DNA of 64,000 nt from contig CAJJDP010000149.1 in assembly GCA_905182995.1 (NCBI GenBank), positions 219,829 through 283,828 of the forward strand. The letters run 5' to 3'. Positions 1-12,495 of the stretch are shown here, one piece after another (the stretch's first letter is position 1; every line of letters starts with the position of its first letter). The DNA comes from Paramecium octaurelia (Eukaryota > Ciliophora > Oligohymenophorea > Peniculida > Parameciidae). Both the position numbers and the translations under genes were made by a program. Below the pieces are notes generated by a model. That model searched no databases. It was not told the origin of the DNA and saw only the letters and a program-made list of their open reading frames with translations.

Positions 1-89
1 ATAATGAATGTTAATATAATCTTGTTTGGTTTTTTAAAAAGGCAACATCCTTTTTGTTTAGATAATGTTTGTAAATCTTGGCCTGATTA

Positions 90-1450
90 ATTAATTAATT
101 CTCCTTTCATAATTAGAGCATCTTATGATTAAAAAATTAGCTAATGTGAAATTATAAGGACAGCAATACAAGAAAAAGCTAAAGATTAGTTAAGAATAAA
201 TACCATTATCTAGTAGAATAATGTCTAAAAAGATAGGGAATGTAGATTAAGCTAGAATTTCATTATACTCAATATCTGAGGAAAAGGTTTGTTATCTTGC
301 TTTTACATCCAAAAATGGTGGAGACATAAAATTAATACTGGAATCTTATTTCATACCATCATAAGAAAAAAGTCTTATAGAAACTAAATTTGAATGAAAT
401 ATAAATTAGCATTAACGTCCCATAAACGGATAGACTTATCACGACTACAAGAAGCCGATTTAGTACCATCAGGAGATAAATAGACTGATATAAATGAAAT
501 TGATTGACCATCTAATTTGGCAAATTATTATCCCGTTTTAACATCTCATAAATGAATGAAGTTATCTGAACTACTAGATGCTAATATAGTACCATCAGGA
601 GAGAAACAGATTGACATGACATAATTGAATGGCCATTTAATTTGGCTTTTTATTATCCTGTCTTAATATCCCATATACAAATCATCATATATCATCACTA
701 CCAGATGACAATTACCATCAGGTGAGAAACAGACTGAATAAACATATTGACTATCACTATCTAATTTGACTTTTACTTTCCTGATATCCAATAAACAGAT
801 AGAATAATCATAACCACCAGATGCTATTTTTGCACCATCAGGGGAGAAACAGACTAACATGAATGAATTTGAATGACCTTCTAATTTGAACTTTTTATTA
901 TCCAGTTCTAACGTCCCATAAAAGAATGGAGTTATCTGAACTATCAAATGCTAATGTAGTACCATCAGGAGAGAAACAGAGTGAATATATATCATGAGTA
1001 TGACCTTCTAATTTCAACATTTATCTGCGCGTTTAAAGATTCCACAAATACATATCTTAACCATTACAAGAGGCTATTGTAGTGCCACTAGTTGAGAAGC
1101 CCAGAAATCTTACCCTTCTCACTCCTTAGAATTAAGACTATTTTTTTCCTGTTTTAACATCCCATAAAAGAATTGAATTATCATCGCTGCAAGTTGCTCA
1201 TGACTTACCATCTGAAGAAAAGAAAACATAATTAACACTATCACAATGGGCATTTAACTTATATAACTCATCTATTTTTAAATTCCTACATTTACAATTA
1301 AATAATTTTGCTCCATTTATATTCATTCTACTAATAATTACATTATAGAATTGAGCCCTAATTTAAGTTACATTTCACTAAATTTGCTCCTAATAGCGAA
1401 GTATTTCTAATTCTAATATTTTCAAAAGAGTGTTCCTTCAAATTGACCCT
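90..1450 (-). pseudogene. decayed WD40-repeat gene, C-terminal part
   Basis: On the minus strand about seven WD40 repeats can be read, marked by the recurring block SVCFSPDG followed by S/GGxxD and a WD-like strand end (reverse complements of 'ccatcaggagagaaacagac' near 468, 594, 716, 837, 960, 1093 and 1210). Spacing is irregular (about 121-126 bp) and the frame shifts between repeats, so no continuous product is possible. Both flanks resemble the intact locus at 35.3-43.7 kb: the 3' tail (90-170) matches the tail after its last repeat, and 1260-1440 resembles the pentapeptide-like stretch before its first repeat. It is therefore a decayed paralogue of that NACHT-WD40 gene. No NACHT part was recognised upstream. 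Confidence 0.75.
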
Positions 1451-3369
1451 CCTTTAAATTTATAAATGAAGAGAATTTTATGCAAAATATATGTATCTTT
1501 CATCTAAAGAAGTAAGATAAACTAAAAATTTAGAAATATAATAATTCTCTAATCCCAAGATAGTTTTTAGATCAGATCAGAAAGAATTTAATTCCTTGAT
1601 ATTCTTCCTAAGAGTAATTCTGTTTATTAAAATCATGATATATAAATTTATTGAGAACATCTATTATTTTTTTAATATTTTACATTCAAGCATTTATCCT
1701 CTATATCTTGTCCAATAGTGAAGCTACCTAAAATAATTCTTATTCGATTTGACTATGAATTTGATTTAACTAAAGAAATTTTAGAGAGTCTTAAATTTTC
1801 TCTCTTTTCGAAATCTTAATGAGGACTCGAAAGAATGATTCCTTAAATTATTTGGTTGATGCTAAAAGCCCAAACAAATCTTCGTTTTCCTCATTTTAAT
1901 AACTCATTGATTTTTTATAATATAGCATTTGCCTGACTTTATTTTGAGGTTTAGGGTAATTGAAAAAATATCTCGCATATTTTGTAAGGAAAATATCAAA
2001 CTATAGAAAGATTTTGAGTTAATTGTAATTGATGTAAATTACAGTGAGAAAGACTTCTTAAGGAAGCAAATATAGTTAATGTCCAACTTTAATTTCAGGC
2101 TAAATTTGCAGTAGGTAAAAAATATGGCAAATTAAATTTAAGGTGCTTTGTGATGGTTATTGATTCTGCAAATATTTAATGTTCATTATCTTGTCACCTG
2201 GGATAATTATTTTTTCTCTTAATTTCAAATGCGTTAAAATTCAAATAATGATTAATCTTTGAATGTTATTTTGAGTGGTTACAACAATGTTAGATAAACA
2301 TTAACAATCTACTTTCCACTTTGCTCAAAAAAAATAAATGTCCAGTTTTTCTATCTTCAAATAAATGATTACAATTATTGCCCTTGAAAATATTTTGAAA
2401 CAAACAATATTTTCAAATTAAGGCTATGAATTATGACCCATATTAAAGCTTAACATAATTCTCACTACCTAATTCAAATACACATCGACCATAGAATAGT
2501 GCCTGCTAAATAATTGGCATTATGGATTTTGAATAAACTTATTATGAAATCCTAAGATCTGTTAGATAAATACTTGTATGGAGTCTTAATTCTAACCATT
2601 TTCTTTATTAGGGACATTTGGTTTGAATCTAATTATCCTTTAATAGGTTAACTATTAGAAAACATTCAAAGAACTGATAGATATGTTGTAGAGAGATAAT
2701 AGAGGAAGAGATAACAAAAAAATTGGCCAAAAAGACACAAGTGGATAATATAATAGATTGTAACGAGCTTCCATAAAACGTATTAACATATATTTTTATA
2801 AATAATACCTTAAGTAGTTTTTTTTTTCCTTAAGAGATGCTATTATGATTTTATTTTATCAATTAATTCATGAAATCTTTTTATTGTGTCAATATAGTTT
2901 TAGAAATATCCTTACAGCTTCCTAAAGTTTACAGATGTAAATTATTCTCAGTTTCTATTAATGCTATTTTAGCTTGCAGAGTTTTAATTATATCATTTTA
3001 AATTAATAACTATTATGATCTAAGTACTTTCTTAATTTTAGGTAAATAATTCTTCTAATTTTTTAATCAAATTCATGAATAAACTTGAATCTAAATTGAT
3101 TAAATACTATCAGATCTTATTAAATCTAGCCAAACATATATTAATTAGCAATACGAGTATTAATTATATTGCGATATTCTAGATTTACTCTATCACTTAA
3201 GATTTTTAACTTTCTGCATCTGATCTAAACTACCCTATTTATTTTTATACTACAAATCAATATTTATTATACATGTTAATTTATAATTGCTGATGATAAT
3301 AACCTGGTCTTACTTAATTTAGCTAGTTTAACATTAATTGATAATAAATTATTTTTTGCAATGAATAAT
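1451..3369. other. AT-rich stretch without resolved gene
   Basis: No frame with recognisable protein similarity was found on either strand. The part next to 1450 could contain further decayed upstream exons of the WD40 pseudogene, but I could not align it by eye. Confidence 0.4.
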
Positions 3370-4304
3370 TCTCCTTAACTATGTCCTCTGAGAATTCAGA
3401 AAACTTTAAGTCAATGGATGATTATAAACTTCAATTAAGGAGATTCTAACTATTGATCAGAGTTCTTTGTATTAGGTCTCTAATATAATTTAGTAAAAAT
3501 GATAAATAACTTTAAGTCGTCAGTAAGTGCAACATTCGAATAAATGATGTATATTTGTTTCCAAATCGATTGGGGTGTAGTTTGAAATCCCATATAATTT
3601 GGATTTGTCTTTTCAGTGTTGGAGAATGGTGGCCTTCCAACCATCAATATAAACAAGATCATTCCTAGTGCAAATATGTCTTTGCTTTATTCATAATTGT
3701 TGTTCTCTTTAGCCCATGATGGAGTCTCAAAGGCTATATACTTTGTAATAAAGTTTTACTATATTTTTTTTTTCTTATCTAATTCAGTCCTAACTCTCCG
3801 ATTTTAATGGTTTTGGCATCAGCAAAAAATATGACTTCTGCTGTCAACTCTCCATGATATAATCCTTACTTGTGAATTGAAACCAATCCTTTAAATTATT
3901 AATTATATTACCATCAACAAGTTATTTAAAATAGTGTCTGGCTTGGGCTTCATGAAATTTTCCTGTTTAAAATAAGTATTCAAACAGTTCCCCTCCCTTT
4001 GGATATTCATATATAACGCATGATCTATTCATCATGGTGCTATTTTTTTTCTTATTGTCATTATAATAAACAATACCGTGTAGATTCCTTCGTTTCTAAT
4101 TTAGATGATCTTAAGAATGGAAGGATGCTCTAAGTTTTGAATAATTTATAAATTTTAAAGTTAATCCCTCACGCTGACATTGAAAAAATTCAGCAAAAAG
4201 TATTATCCTTGATTATTTTTGCCTATTTTCACTTTGTACTATTAAAGATAGTCATCCTTATACCTCTTTGCAACCAAAATAATGTTAAATCTCAAATTCA
4301 TCAT
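3370..4304 (-). pseudogene. protein kinase-like gene, catalytically altered and frameshifted
   Basis: Reading from ATG at 4304, lobes of a CAMK-like kinase can be followed: an N-lobe, the segment YEYPKGGELFEYLFQTGKFH, a 23-nt intron (GTAATATAATTAATAATTTAAAG) after LVD, then GLVSIHKQGLYHGELTAEVI, an APE-like AFETPSWA, DIFALGMILFILMVGRPPF, and the C-terminal RISLIEVYNHP. The catalytic HRD loop reads HGE and the DFG position reads GEL, so the encoded fold would be a pseudokinase. The activation segment (about 3740-3790) and the C-lobe (about 3440) each need a frame change that no clear intron explains, so the locus is probably a pseudogene. Family assignment is by motif order seen directly; inactivity is inferred from the missing residues. 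Confidence 0.7.
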
Positions 4305-4672
4305 ATTTTGCTTTTGTTTACATTTCTTATTTAAACAAAAAATTATAAAATCAATAAAAATTCTTTTCTTATTTCCATCGCTTAATATCAAATAAATTTA
4401 TAATAATCTTGATATCGTCTCAATAGTTACAATGATGAATAATTATTTATAAATTTAGAATTTATATTTTTAGAATTAAACATATTTATAGGATTGTTAA
4501 TAGAGATAAATCAAGTTTCTAATAATTAAATTTTAGACTAAGTTTCAAAAAGAAGAATTAAGAGTAGTTATTTAGATCTCAATGATCATTGTATAAATTC
4601 TCTATAAGCAAATATTTTTTGCTATAAAGTACTTAAAATTTAAATAATTTTTATCCTCGATCTTTTTGTTTC

Positions 4673-5030
4673 ATGCAAAGACTATACAATTTTGAGGATG
4701 GTAGTGTATATGAGGGATAATGGTCTAATAATAAATAGAATGGGCAAGGGAAATAGATCTATCCTGATGGCAGTTCTTATGATGGGAATTGGAGTAATGG
4801 TATGAAGAATGGGAAAGGGATTTACAATTATTCTGATGGTAGCTAGTATTCTGGAATGTGGAAGGATGATCAAAAGCATGGTGTAGGGAAATATAAATAT
4901 AAAGATGGGAGTTATTACGATGGTGAATGGCAAAAGAATGTTTAACAAGGAGATGGAAAGTTTGTCAATGTTGATAATAGTTAATATGAAGGGCAATGGG
5001 TTAATGGTAAGAAACATGGACATGGGAGAT
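4673..5030 (+). CDS. MORN-repeat protein, partial
   Basis: From ATG at 4673 the frame runs open to the gap with about five MORN units: FEDGSVYEGQWSNNKQNGQG, then IYPDGSSYDGNW, YNYSDGSQYSGMW, YKYKDGSYYDGEW and VNVDNSQYEGQW, each followed by a GxG. Four TAA and several TAG codons are read as Gln. MORN repeats commonly attach proteins to membranes or act as scaffolds, and the family is large in ciliates. The gene is cut by the gap at 5031. The frame may continue upstream of the ATG, so the true start is uncertain. A 113-residue frame on the other strand is its antisense shadow. Confidence 0.85.
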
Positions 5031-5031
5031 N
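5031..5031. other. assembly gap (single N)
   Basis: Contig join without overlap. The MORN frame on the left and the minus-strand frame on the right have no visible relation. Confidence 0.9.
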
Positions 5032-5570
5032 CATCCTAACTTATTTCTCTTCTTTTGATCTGTATGGGTAGTCAATTGAGTATAATTCACCTTCATATTT
5101 GAGTTTTATAGTATCCTTGTTAAACTTATCACAGATGTTTGTATGTTTTCCATTCTTAATTATGAGTTTGAGTTTAGTTCGCTTAGCTATCTAAATTAGG
5201 TGATTATATTTTAATTTTTTCTTTTACCTTCTGCTCTGTAGTTCCTAATACTCCACTTATCTTTTTAGAGTAAATGCATCCACCGTTCCGTATGTAATTA
5301 TTTATAAAGTAGTGTATATGTTGTGGAGTCGACAAACTTATGAACTATTATGAACCTCACAAGGCTAGCGGTAATTAAAAGCCTATGATTCGTTTTTATT
5401 CTATGTGAAAGATTCTATTGAATAGGTGTTCTGGATAAATCTCTATTTTTGCTGAATAAATAGTTCAGACTCTTCTATCTGAGTTCGCTTCTAAAGTTTT
5501 CACGTTTGTGGGCTAGGCTAGAAGGCTCTCCAAAAAATTAGTCAGACAAAGATGGAGAAGGGAATTCCAT
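5032..5570 (-). CDS. unknown protein, partial
   Basis: From ATG at 5570 (MEFPSPSLSDQFFGEPSSLA...) the minus frame stays open to the gap, about 179 codons. The composition is ordinary and polar, with a basic stretch and short hydrophobic patch (LLITASLVRFIIVHKF). After about residue 118 (near 5215) a second open frame (KYNHLIQIAKRTKLKLIIKN) reads at least as well, so a short intron may lie there. No domain was recognised. The region is less AT-rich than its surroundings, which supports coding. The 3' end is missing at the gap. Confidence 0.5.
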
Positions 5571-7290
5571 CACAAAAGAAAAATAAAATTTTATGAATAT
5601 TAAATATATTATGAATCCAAAATTAACATTTGCAAATAAAAATTATACTTTCAAATTACACCTATAATCTCAAAATAAAAATTGAAATTGTTTCTGATAT
5701 CTCATTTAAAATTTAGCACAATTACTTAGAATAATATGAAAAATTTACATATTGCTAATATCTAATATGTATACATTATTTTATTATCATACATTAAACA
5801 AATTCAAATATTTAATTTGAAAACACAAAAATTCATTCATTCAAATATATTGCTAAATTAGATGATTTATTAGAAATGGGTGAAGTTTTTTTAATTTCCC
5901 TAATAGAAACCAACTCAAACAAAAATAACTATTAAATAAAATTTGTAATCAAATTTTAATTTTTTCATTAATAAATTCTAAAATTAAACTGGGTTAAAGG
6001 ATTAAAATAAAACAATCAAAATTATTTGATTCTGGGAGGAAGTAAATAAACGCATTGACTTTGTAAAAAGTAAACAAATACATTATTAATTATTTGCGAA
6101 CTTTTAACCAATAAGAAAAGCCAAAATTTTTGTAAAATTAAAAAATTATTGATTAAGAATAATTTAGTGAAACAGATTCATAAGATATCATCAAATTGCA
6201 ACAGTAGAAAATTACTTTTTTAATTTAAGATTGCAACATATAATTTTGCCATTAATTATTGTACTTATGCTAAAATGATTAAGGTAGTATTCAGCTTCTT
6301 ATAATTAATAGTCAAAATAAGAAGAAAGTTGGAAATAGGAGCAATAATATGCATTAATTAAATATACAAATTAATTGCGTAAATTAATATAAGGAAAATT
6401 TATATAATTAATTATAATAACTATAATAAATTAATAATATAGCTCAACTCCTTTAACTAGAGAGAATTAAAAGAAGTCATTTAAAAATCCTTTATTTATT
6501 TAAATTTGTTGTGTTGAAATACTATCAACATTATTTATTTTAGTCTGGTGTTCTAAGTTTAGCTTATTTTAATAAAACATAGTTTAACTGGAATAATTAA
6601 ATTTTATTAGAAAATAATTTTATATATTAAAATTTTAATATATTAATTAATATTTATAGTAATTAATAGAAGAAAGTTTAACATTCTAGCCTAAAATCTA
6701 AAATGCACGAAGAATTATAAAAGCTTAAACATTATTCAATTAATGGAAATAGCTCTTTAGATTTGATTTTTTCTTCATTTCATCAACCTAGTTTATCTGA
6801 AATTTTATTTCAACATCAGATAACACTTTCTTCTTTACTTTATTCATCTTAATATTATTTAACTTTGCAAATTACATCTTTTTTTTGCAGTTAGATAGAT
6901 TTAGCTTATATATTGAGCATTACCTTCTCAACTTTGATACTAACACTTATTCAAAATAAATTATTATTAAACAGTTTTTAACCATTGATAATTCATTATT
7001 TTGTATTTAAATCGTGAGTTGGTTGACAAATAATTTATTGTTGTTTACTAGTATTGGTTTCTGCTATATAAAATTTCTTTTTTTGAAATAATCAAAATTG
7101 AAGACAAGTTTCAAAATCAAGACTACAAGTACAAAAATAAAATGATAATTGAAGATTTCCTAAACATTAGGAGGTTAAGAATGTTCGATAGTTTTTATTA
7201 GTAAAATTTTGTATTTTGAGACAACTAATAGGTTATAGAAATATTATAGAATTTAATCTACGTAGAATATTTAAAGTTAATAAAGGAAAA
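5571..7290. other. AT-rich intergenic stretch
   Basis: About 1.7 kb with no recognisable coding frame. This is long for a Paramecium-type intergenic region. I see no telomeric repeats and no convincing second IES. Confidence 0.45.
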
Positions 7291-10200
7291 ATGAAAATGA
7301 TGGCTAGAGAAATCAATTTTATTTATAGTAAACGAAATATGGGCATGTTCTTTCTGACTCTTATTGCATTAGTAATGGGGGACAGATAAGTCTACTATAA
7401 TGGTTTTCACTAATCAAACAATCTTTACTGTACTTCTATTAATTGCCCCTATTAATTCAAATATGGTGGAACATAATCTAGTGCCCTATTTTCAAATTGC
7501 ACAAATCCCATAGGAACTGCATTAATTTTAAAATCCTCCTAAATGATGGCTACACTAAGCGAATAAGTCAACAACTTGAAAATAAATGGGAAAAACCATA
7601 TTTTAAATTTTGATATATACTTTCTTACATAGTGGAATGGGGATAGTTTGAAATTGGAGTATAAATCTTAAACTTACTAATTTTAATTTACCACATAAAA
7701 TCCGTTATAATTCAATTTAGGAGGCTGTAATTCAAGTTAATATTAGGTGAAGACAATAAAAATAGCATTAGATTAAGTCACTTCTTTAACGAATTTAAAA
7801 TTCAGTATCGTTAACGAATAAAGCTTAGCTTTAATTAAAAATGTCCATTTTTCTTATTTCTTATGTCATTAAACATGTAAAAGTTGTTCTGGAGATAATT
7901 ATAATTAATGCACATCATGTTTTTAAGGTGCTAGCTTAAATGATGGTATATGTAGATGCCCCATCAGAACAGTTTTAAATGGTGAGCCACCTTCTAATTA
8001 TAAATGCATGACCTTTTGTTTGTTGGGATCAACAGATAGGAGAGGGAGATATTGCAAACCATTTGAAATACAATACATACTTTGGCTTTAGCTTCAATCT
8101 TATAGTTATTCATAACTTATTAAGTGGAACATTATTTATGATCCTGCAAATTTAAGCAATAATAATAAAAAATTGGGACCCTTTTTCGGAGTTTTCAAAA
8201 ATAATGAAGGAGCTTAAATAACAATTAGTCCAACTTTATTTTTATATCCCTTGAGCGCATAGATATATATATTATTTTGTAACGCCACTCCAAGCAACTC
8301 TGGAATCTCAATTTATTTAAATTCGACATATCATTCTTCATTTTATTATAATGGAGCCCAATATGAAACAGATAACATGTAAATTTTTGCTTCAAATTAA
8401 TAAGCGTTTAGCGGATGCTAAACAACTAATGTTTATCTATTGTAAACAAACCTTTATGTAGAACAAGGAAATTTTAATTTTTCGATCAAAGGAAATTTTA
8501 CGTAATTATATTATTGTTATTGAGTTTAGAAATTCAAATTCCGGATGGTACATCATTTATACTATTATTGCAAGTGCTTAATGTCCTGCATTTTGTTCAA
8601 AGTGTGAAAGAGAATATGAATGTTCTATCTGCTTAAGTGGCTATAAAAAAACATCAGATAAAAGATGCACCTTAAGTTGTCCGAAAGATTCAATTTTATC
8701 AAATAATATTTGTGTGAAATACGATTAAACCACAAAATGTACGCCACTTAATATATTTTTAGATTCATAATATTTTATAAGGCAATTCCTTGATTTTACA
8801 GTTCCTGAAAATTTACCTGACATGTTTATTTTAGTGTCCTCAACAACCTAGGATTTTTAGAAAGGGGATTTAATATATTGGTCTTACATATCTTCGAAAG
8901 CAGTATTCGGAGGATAATATGTTTGGGCAAATGCAAAATTTTATTAAACAATTACAATAGATAAAGCACATCATTCATTAAGTATTTATTTTGATGCAAT
9001 TTTTGGATGTGATTTTTAGAGCGGAGGTGGCTATTTAATATACACAATTAATACTACATAATATTAAGTGAATTAGAATAAAACAGTAATAATAAATATT
9101 CCATAATCTTCACCTACATTACTAATCGCTTTCGAATGTTATGGATCAAATAATAATGTTTAAGATAGATATTGTGCTTTTTCTGATTATTAAATAGTTG
9201 TCCATTATTGTAGTCCATTTTGTTTAGAATGTTCTGATGAAAATACATGCATTTAAATGGCAACTTTTGATACTTCAATTATTAAATTAGATCCATCTGA
9301 ATGTGGTCCTTAATAATTTCTCGATTATTAATATTTTAGATGCGAGAATTGTCCTTAAGAATGCCAAGCTTGTTTTAATGAATATGAATGCACTTCGTGT
9401 TTCTATCCATATAAACTATATGTTACTAGATGTATATTAATGTGTTCGACAATTTAATATTTTAATATTGGAACTTAGTTATGTGAAGGTAAAATAATAC
9501 TAAGATTTTAGACTGCAGTTTTAAATGCAAATAATGTAGGAATCAGAAAGATTTTTGCATTCATTGTGAAGAAAAAAATTTTCGTTATTTATAACTAAAT
9601 TAATGTTTATGTTATGATGGATATTACGATGATAATACGGAACCTAAATGTTAAGTTTGTAACAAATTGTGTAAAAAATGTTATGGATCATCTAATGATC
9701 ATTGTACTCAATGTATTTAGCTAGATAAAGTCGAGAAAAAAGGTGATGTTTGTGATTGCTAAGAAGGATATTACTTTGATGATTCTAGTTTTTAATGCAA
9801 ATAGTGTAATTAAAAATGTAAGACTTGTTTTTCATCATTTGATAATTCTTGTCTAAGCTGTAATGCAAATGAATACAGAAGTTTATAGGGAATCACGTGT
9901 ATATGTTAATTAGGATATTATGAAGTTAGTGATACCTGTTAAGCATGTCCATCATCTGAAGATGTAAGCTTATCATAATGTTACAAAAAATGTGGAAATG
10001 AAATATTTAAATGGCATAATGAATTATGTGACATAGTTACATGTTTGTCGGGCTTCTAGAATATTGACAATTTATGCATCCCAATATGTGGAGACTTAAT
10101 ATTATCAGGCGATGAAGAATGTGAAGATGGAAACTAAGAAATTAATGATGGTTGCACAAATTGTAAATTTTAGTGCCCAAAATAATGTTTGACCTGTAAT

Positions 10201-12494
10201 CATTTAACAATTTATCCTTGCTCAGATTTGTGTGGAGATGGAATTATAAGTGGTTTTGAAGAATGTGATGATGGTAATAATATTTAATCTGATGGTTGTT
10301 ATCAATGCAAGTTAGAATGTTAAGTTTAATGTACAAAATGTTTAAGAGGTTTATGCTATGATTGTTTAACATATGGGTGGATTATCAACATTGAGACGTA
10401 GAAATGTATTGAGAATTGCGGAGACTCAATTGTTATAGGATCGGAAGAATGTGATGATGGATATAATCTAGATGAAAATGATAATTGTTTTTAATGTAAG
10501 AGACTATGCAGAAATGATTGCAAAACATGTAGTTCTGATGGAATGAATTGTTTAGATTGTAAAGTTGTTGGTTTTAAACCTTAAAGTTATTATTGTGTCA
10601 ATATTTGCGGGGATGGCTACCTTGCAGTTGATCCTTATGGAAGAAATACAGAGGAATGCGATGATTTTAATTTAAATGACTATGATGGGTGCAGCTCGAT
10701 TTGTAAGTTTTAATGTTAAACTTCTGTTTGTTTGACCTGTCTGAATGAAAAATGTTTATAATGCATTGATCATTATTACCTTGACGCTAAAAGCAATAAA
10801 TGTTTAGAAAAATGTAATGATAATATAATAGTTGGAAATGAAAAATGTGAAGATATGAATACTTTATTATATGATGGCTGCTATAACTGTTAATTATCTT
10901 GTTAACCTAGTTGTTTAAATTGTCAAATTAATGGTTGTTTGTAATGTTAAAGAGGATTTTAATTGATTGAAAATAAATGTCAAAATATTTGTGGAGATGA
11001 ATTAATTGTTCCTGGGGAAGATTGTGATGATGGTAATATTGACCCTTTTGATGGATGTCATTTTTGTTAGTTTCATTGTGGTCCCGATTGCTAATTATGT
11101 GTATCAGGAAGATGTTTACGTTGCTAATTAGGATTTTAAATATTTAATGGAAATTGTGTAATTTAATAAAGGTAAAATAATTAAATTTCTCAATAAGAAT
11201 AACTTTTGGAATATAATCATATGAGTTAATCTTATATAAAATATTGTCACTAATAGATCAATGATATTTGTATTATTTGTGAAGAACATTACTATTTAAA
11301 TGCAAATAGGTCTAAATGTGAGAGTTAATGTGGAGATAATTATATTAATGATCTTGAATAATGTGAACATAACTTAATTTAACATAATATTATATGTTCG
11401 AGCTGCTAATTTTAATGTAGAGATTACTGTGTTGAATGCTTTTTTGGATTGTGCCAAATCTGTGAATAGGATTATGTGCTCATTGATAATCAATGCCTTC
11501 TTAAAGCTAAGTGTGATCCTGATGATGGTCTTTACTACAACCCTTTAATTAATTAATGTTATGACATATGCGGAGATCATTTAAAATCTATCTACGAAGA
11601 TTGTGATGACGGTAATTTGGATCCATATGATGGTTGTTTTGAATGTAAATATTCTTGTAATCCTCTATGCCCATTATGCATAGCTGGAGTTTGTACTGAT
11701 GATGGCACTGCATGTAAGAAAGGCTATTATTTTGATTAATAAAATGTATCTTGTTTTAGTGCTTGTGGTGATGAAATAGTAGCAGTGCCAGATGAAGAAT
11801 GTGATGTGCTCAACACTAGAAAATGTTTAAATTGTAAATTAATCATAGATAATAATTGTAAGACCTTAGATGTAAATAACTAATGCTTAGTCTGCTTAGA
11901 TGGCTATTAAATATAGGATGAATTATGTGAACCTAAATCAAACTAAATTTGTGATATCCAAACTTGTATGACTTGTGAAAATAATGTTTGCATTCAATAT
12001 TTTTAAGATGTTAATACAACCAAACATAATAATAATAATAATATTAATGCTTTAACAAATTTAGTTGAAGCCAAGTGTGGAGATGGTGTTATCAATTAAA
12101 ATGAACTATGTGATGATGGTAATTTAATTAATGGGGATGGATGTGATTCAAACTGTTAACCTTCAAGAAATAGCATGTGCTTTTTAAATGAATGCATTTA
12201 AATCTTTTATCCTGTCCCTTAATTAAAATTTGTTAAATAAATTGAAAATTAATAAATTCTTTCTTTAACTTATGATCAGAAGATAAGACTATCTCCTAAT
12301 CGTACATTGGAATAATACTTAAACTCATTATCTGGTTCTATTGTAAACACTAAAGTAAATGTTACAGTTGAAGCAAATAATTAACCAACTTAGGATTTAG
12401 ATTATGTTGAAATCATGATAAAAATTTTGTACTTCGAAAGAGCAGTTGATCCTATCTTTATTCTAAATTTTCTTGATCTAAGCATCATCATAAA
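7291..12494 (+). CDS. giant cysteine-rich membrane protein, contig copy A (3' end cut)
   Basis: Start ATG 7291; a hydrophobic segment (MGMFFLTLIALVMG) follows within the first 35 codons and is a likely signal peptide. Exons are 7291-8501, 8530-9488 and 9512-12494, joined by GT-AG introns of 28 and 23 nt that restore the frame exactly. From about residue 200 the protein is cysteine-rich. First come furin/GF-receptor-like modules (CxxC, CxxGY), then about ten repeats of the type CGDGxxxxxEECDDGNxxxxDGC, which match the DUF4215/Myxococcus cysteine-rich repeat. There are many TAA/TAG Gln codons and no TGA. Joined through the overlap to 15228-16473, it gives a 2132-residue protein. Large proteins of this type are abundant in ciliates and thought to be cell-surface; the function is unknown. 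Confidence 0.88.
8502..8529 (+). other. 28-nt intron
   Basis: Begins GTAATT and ends TTTAG; contains an in-frame TGA that is removed, and splicing joins GNFT to NSNSGW in frame. Its size and borders are typical of Paramecium. Confidence 0.85.
9489..9511 (+). other. 23-nt intron
   Basis: GTAAAATAATACTAAGATTTTAG; removal joins CE to DCSFKC and keeps the cysteine spacing. Confidence 0.85.
9763..12494 (+). repeat. 2732-bp duplicated segment, left copy
   Basis: Repeats at 12496-15227 with constant offset 2733 and no indels seen. From 9763 to about 11173 the copies differ at several tens of sites (roughly 3 percent). From 11174 to the contig end I saw no difference. The left copy stops exactly at the gap. 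Confidence 0.9.
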
Positions 12495-12495
12495 N
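12495..12495. other. assembly gap (single N) inside the cysteine-rich gene
   Basis: The right contig restarts 2732 bp back within the same gene, so this is an overlapping or paralogous contig end rather than missing sequence. Confidence 0.9.

Noticed and set aside
4682..5023. Minus-strand 113-residue Ile/Pro/Thr-rich frame
   Set aside because: Shadow of the MORN repeats on the plus strand, which read perfectly with ciliate Gln codons.
5571..7290. Possible telomere or chromosome end in the AT-rich stretch
   Set aside because: No C4A2/C3A3-type repeats were found here or elsewhere in the window.
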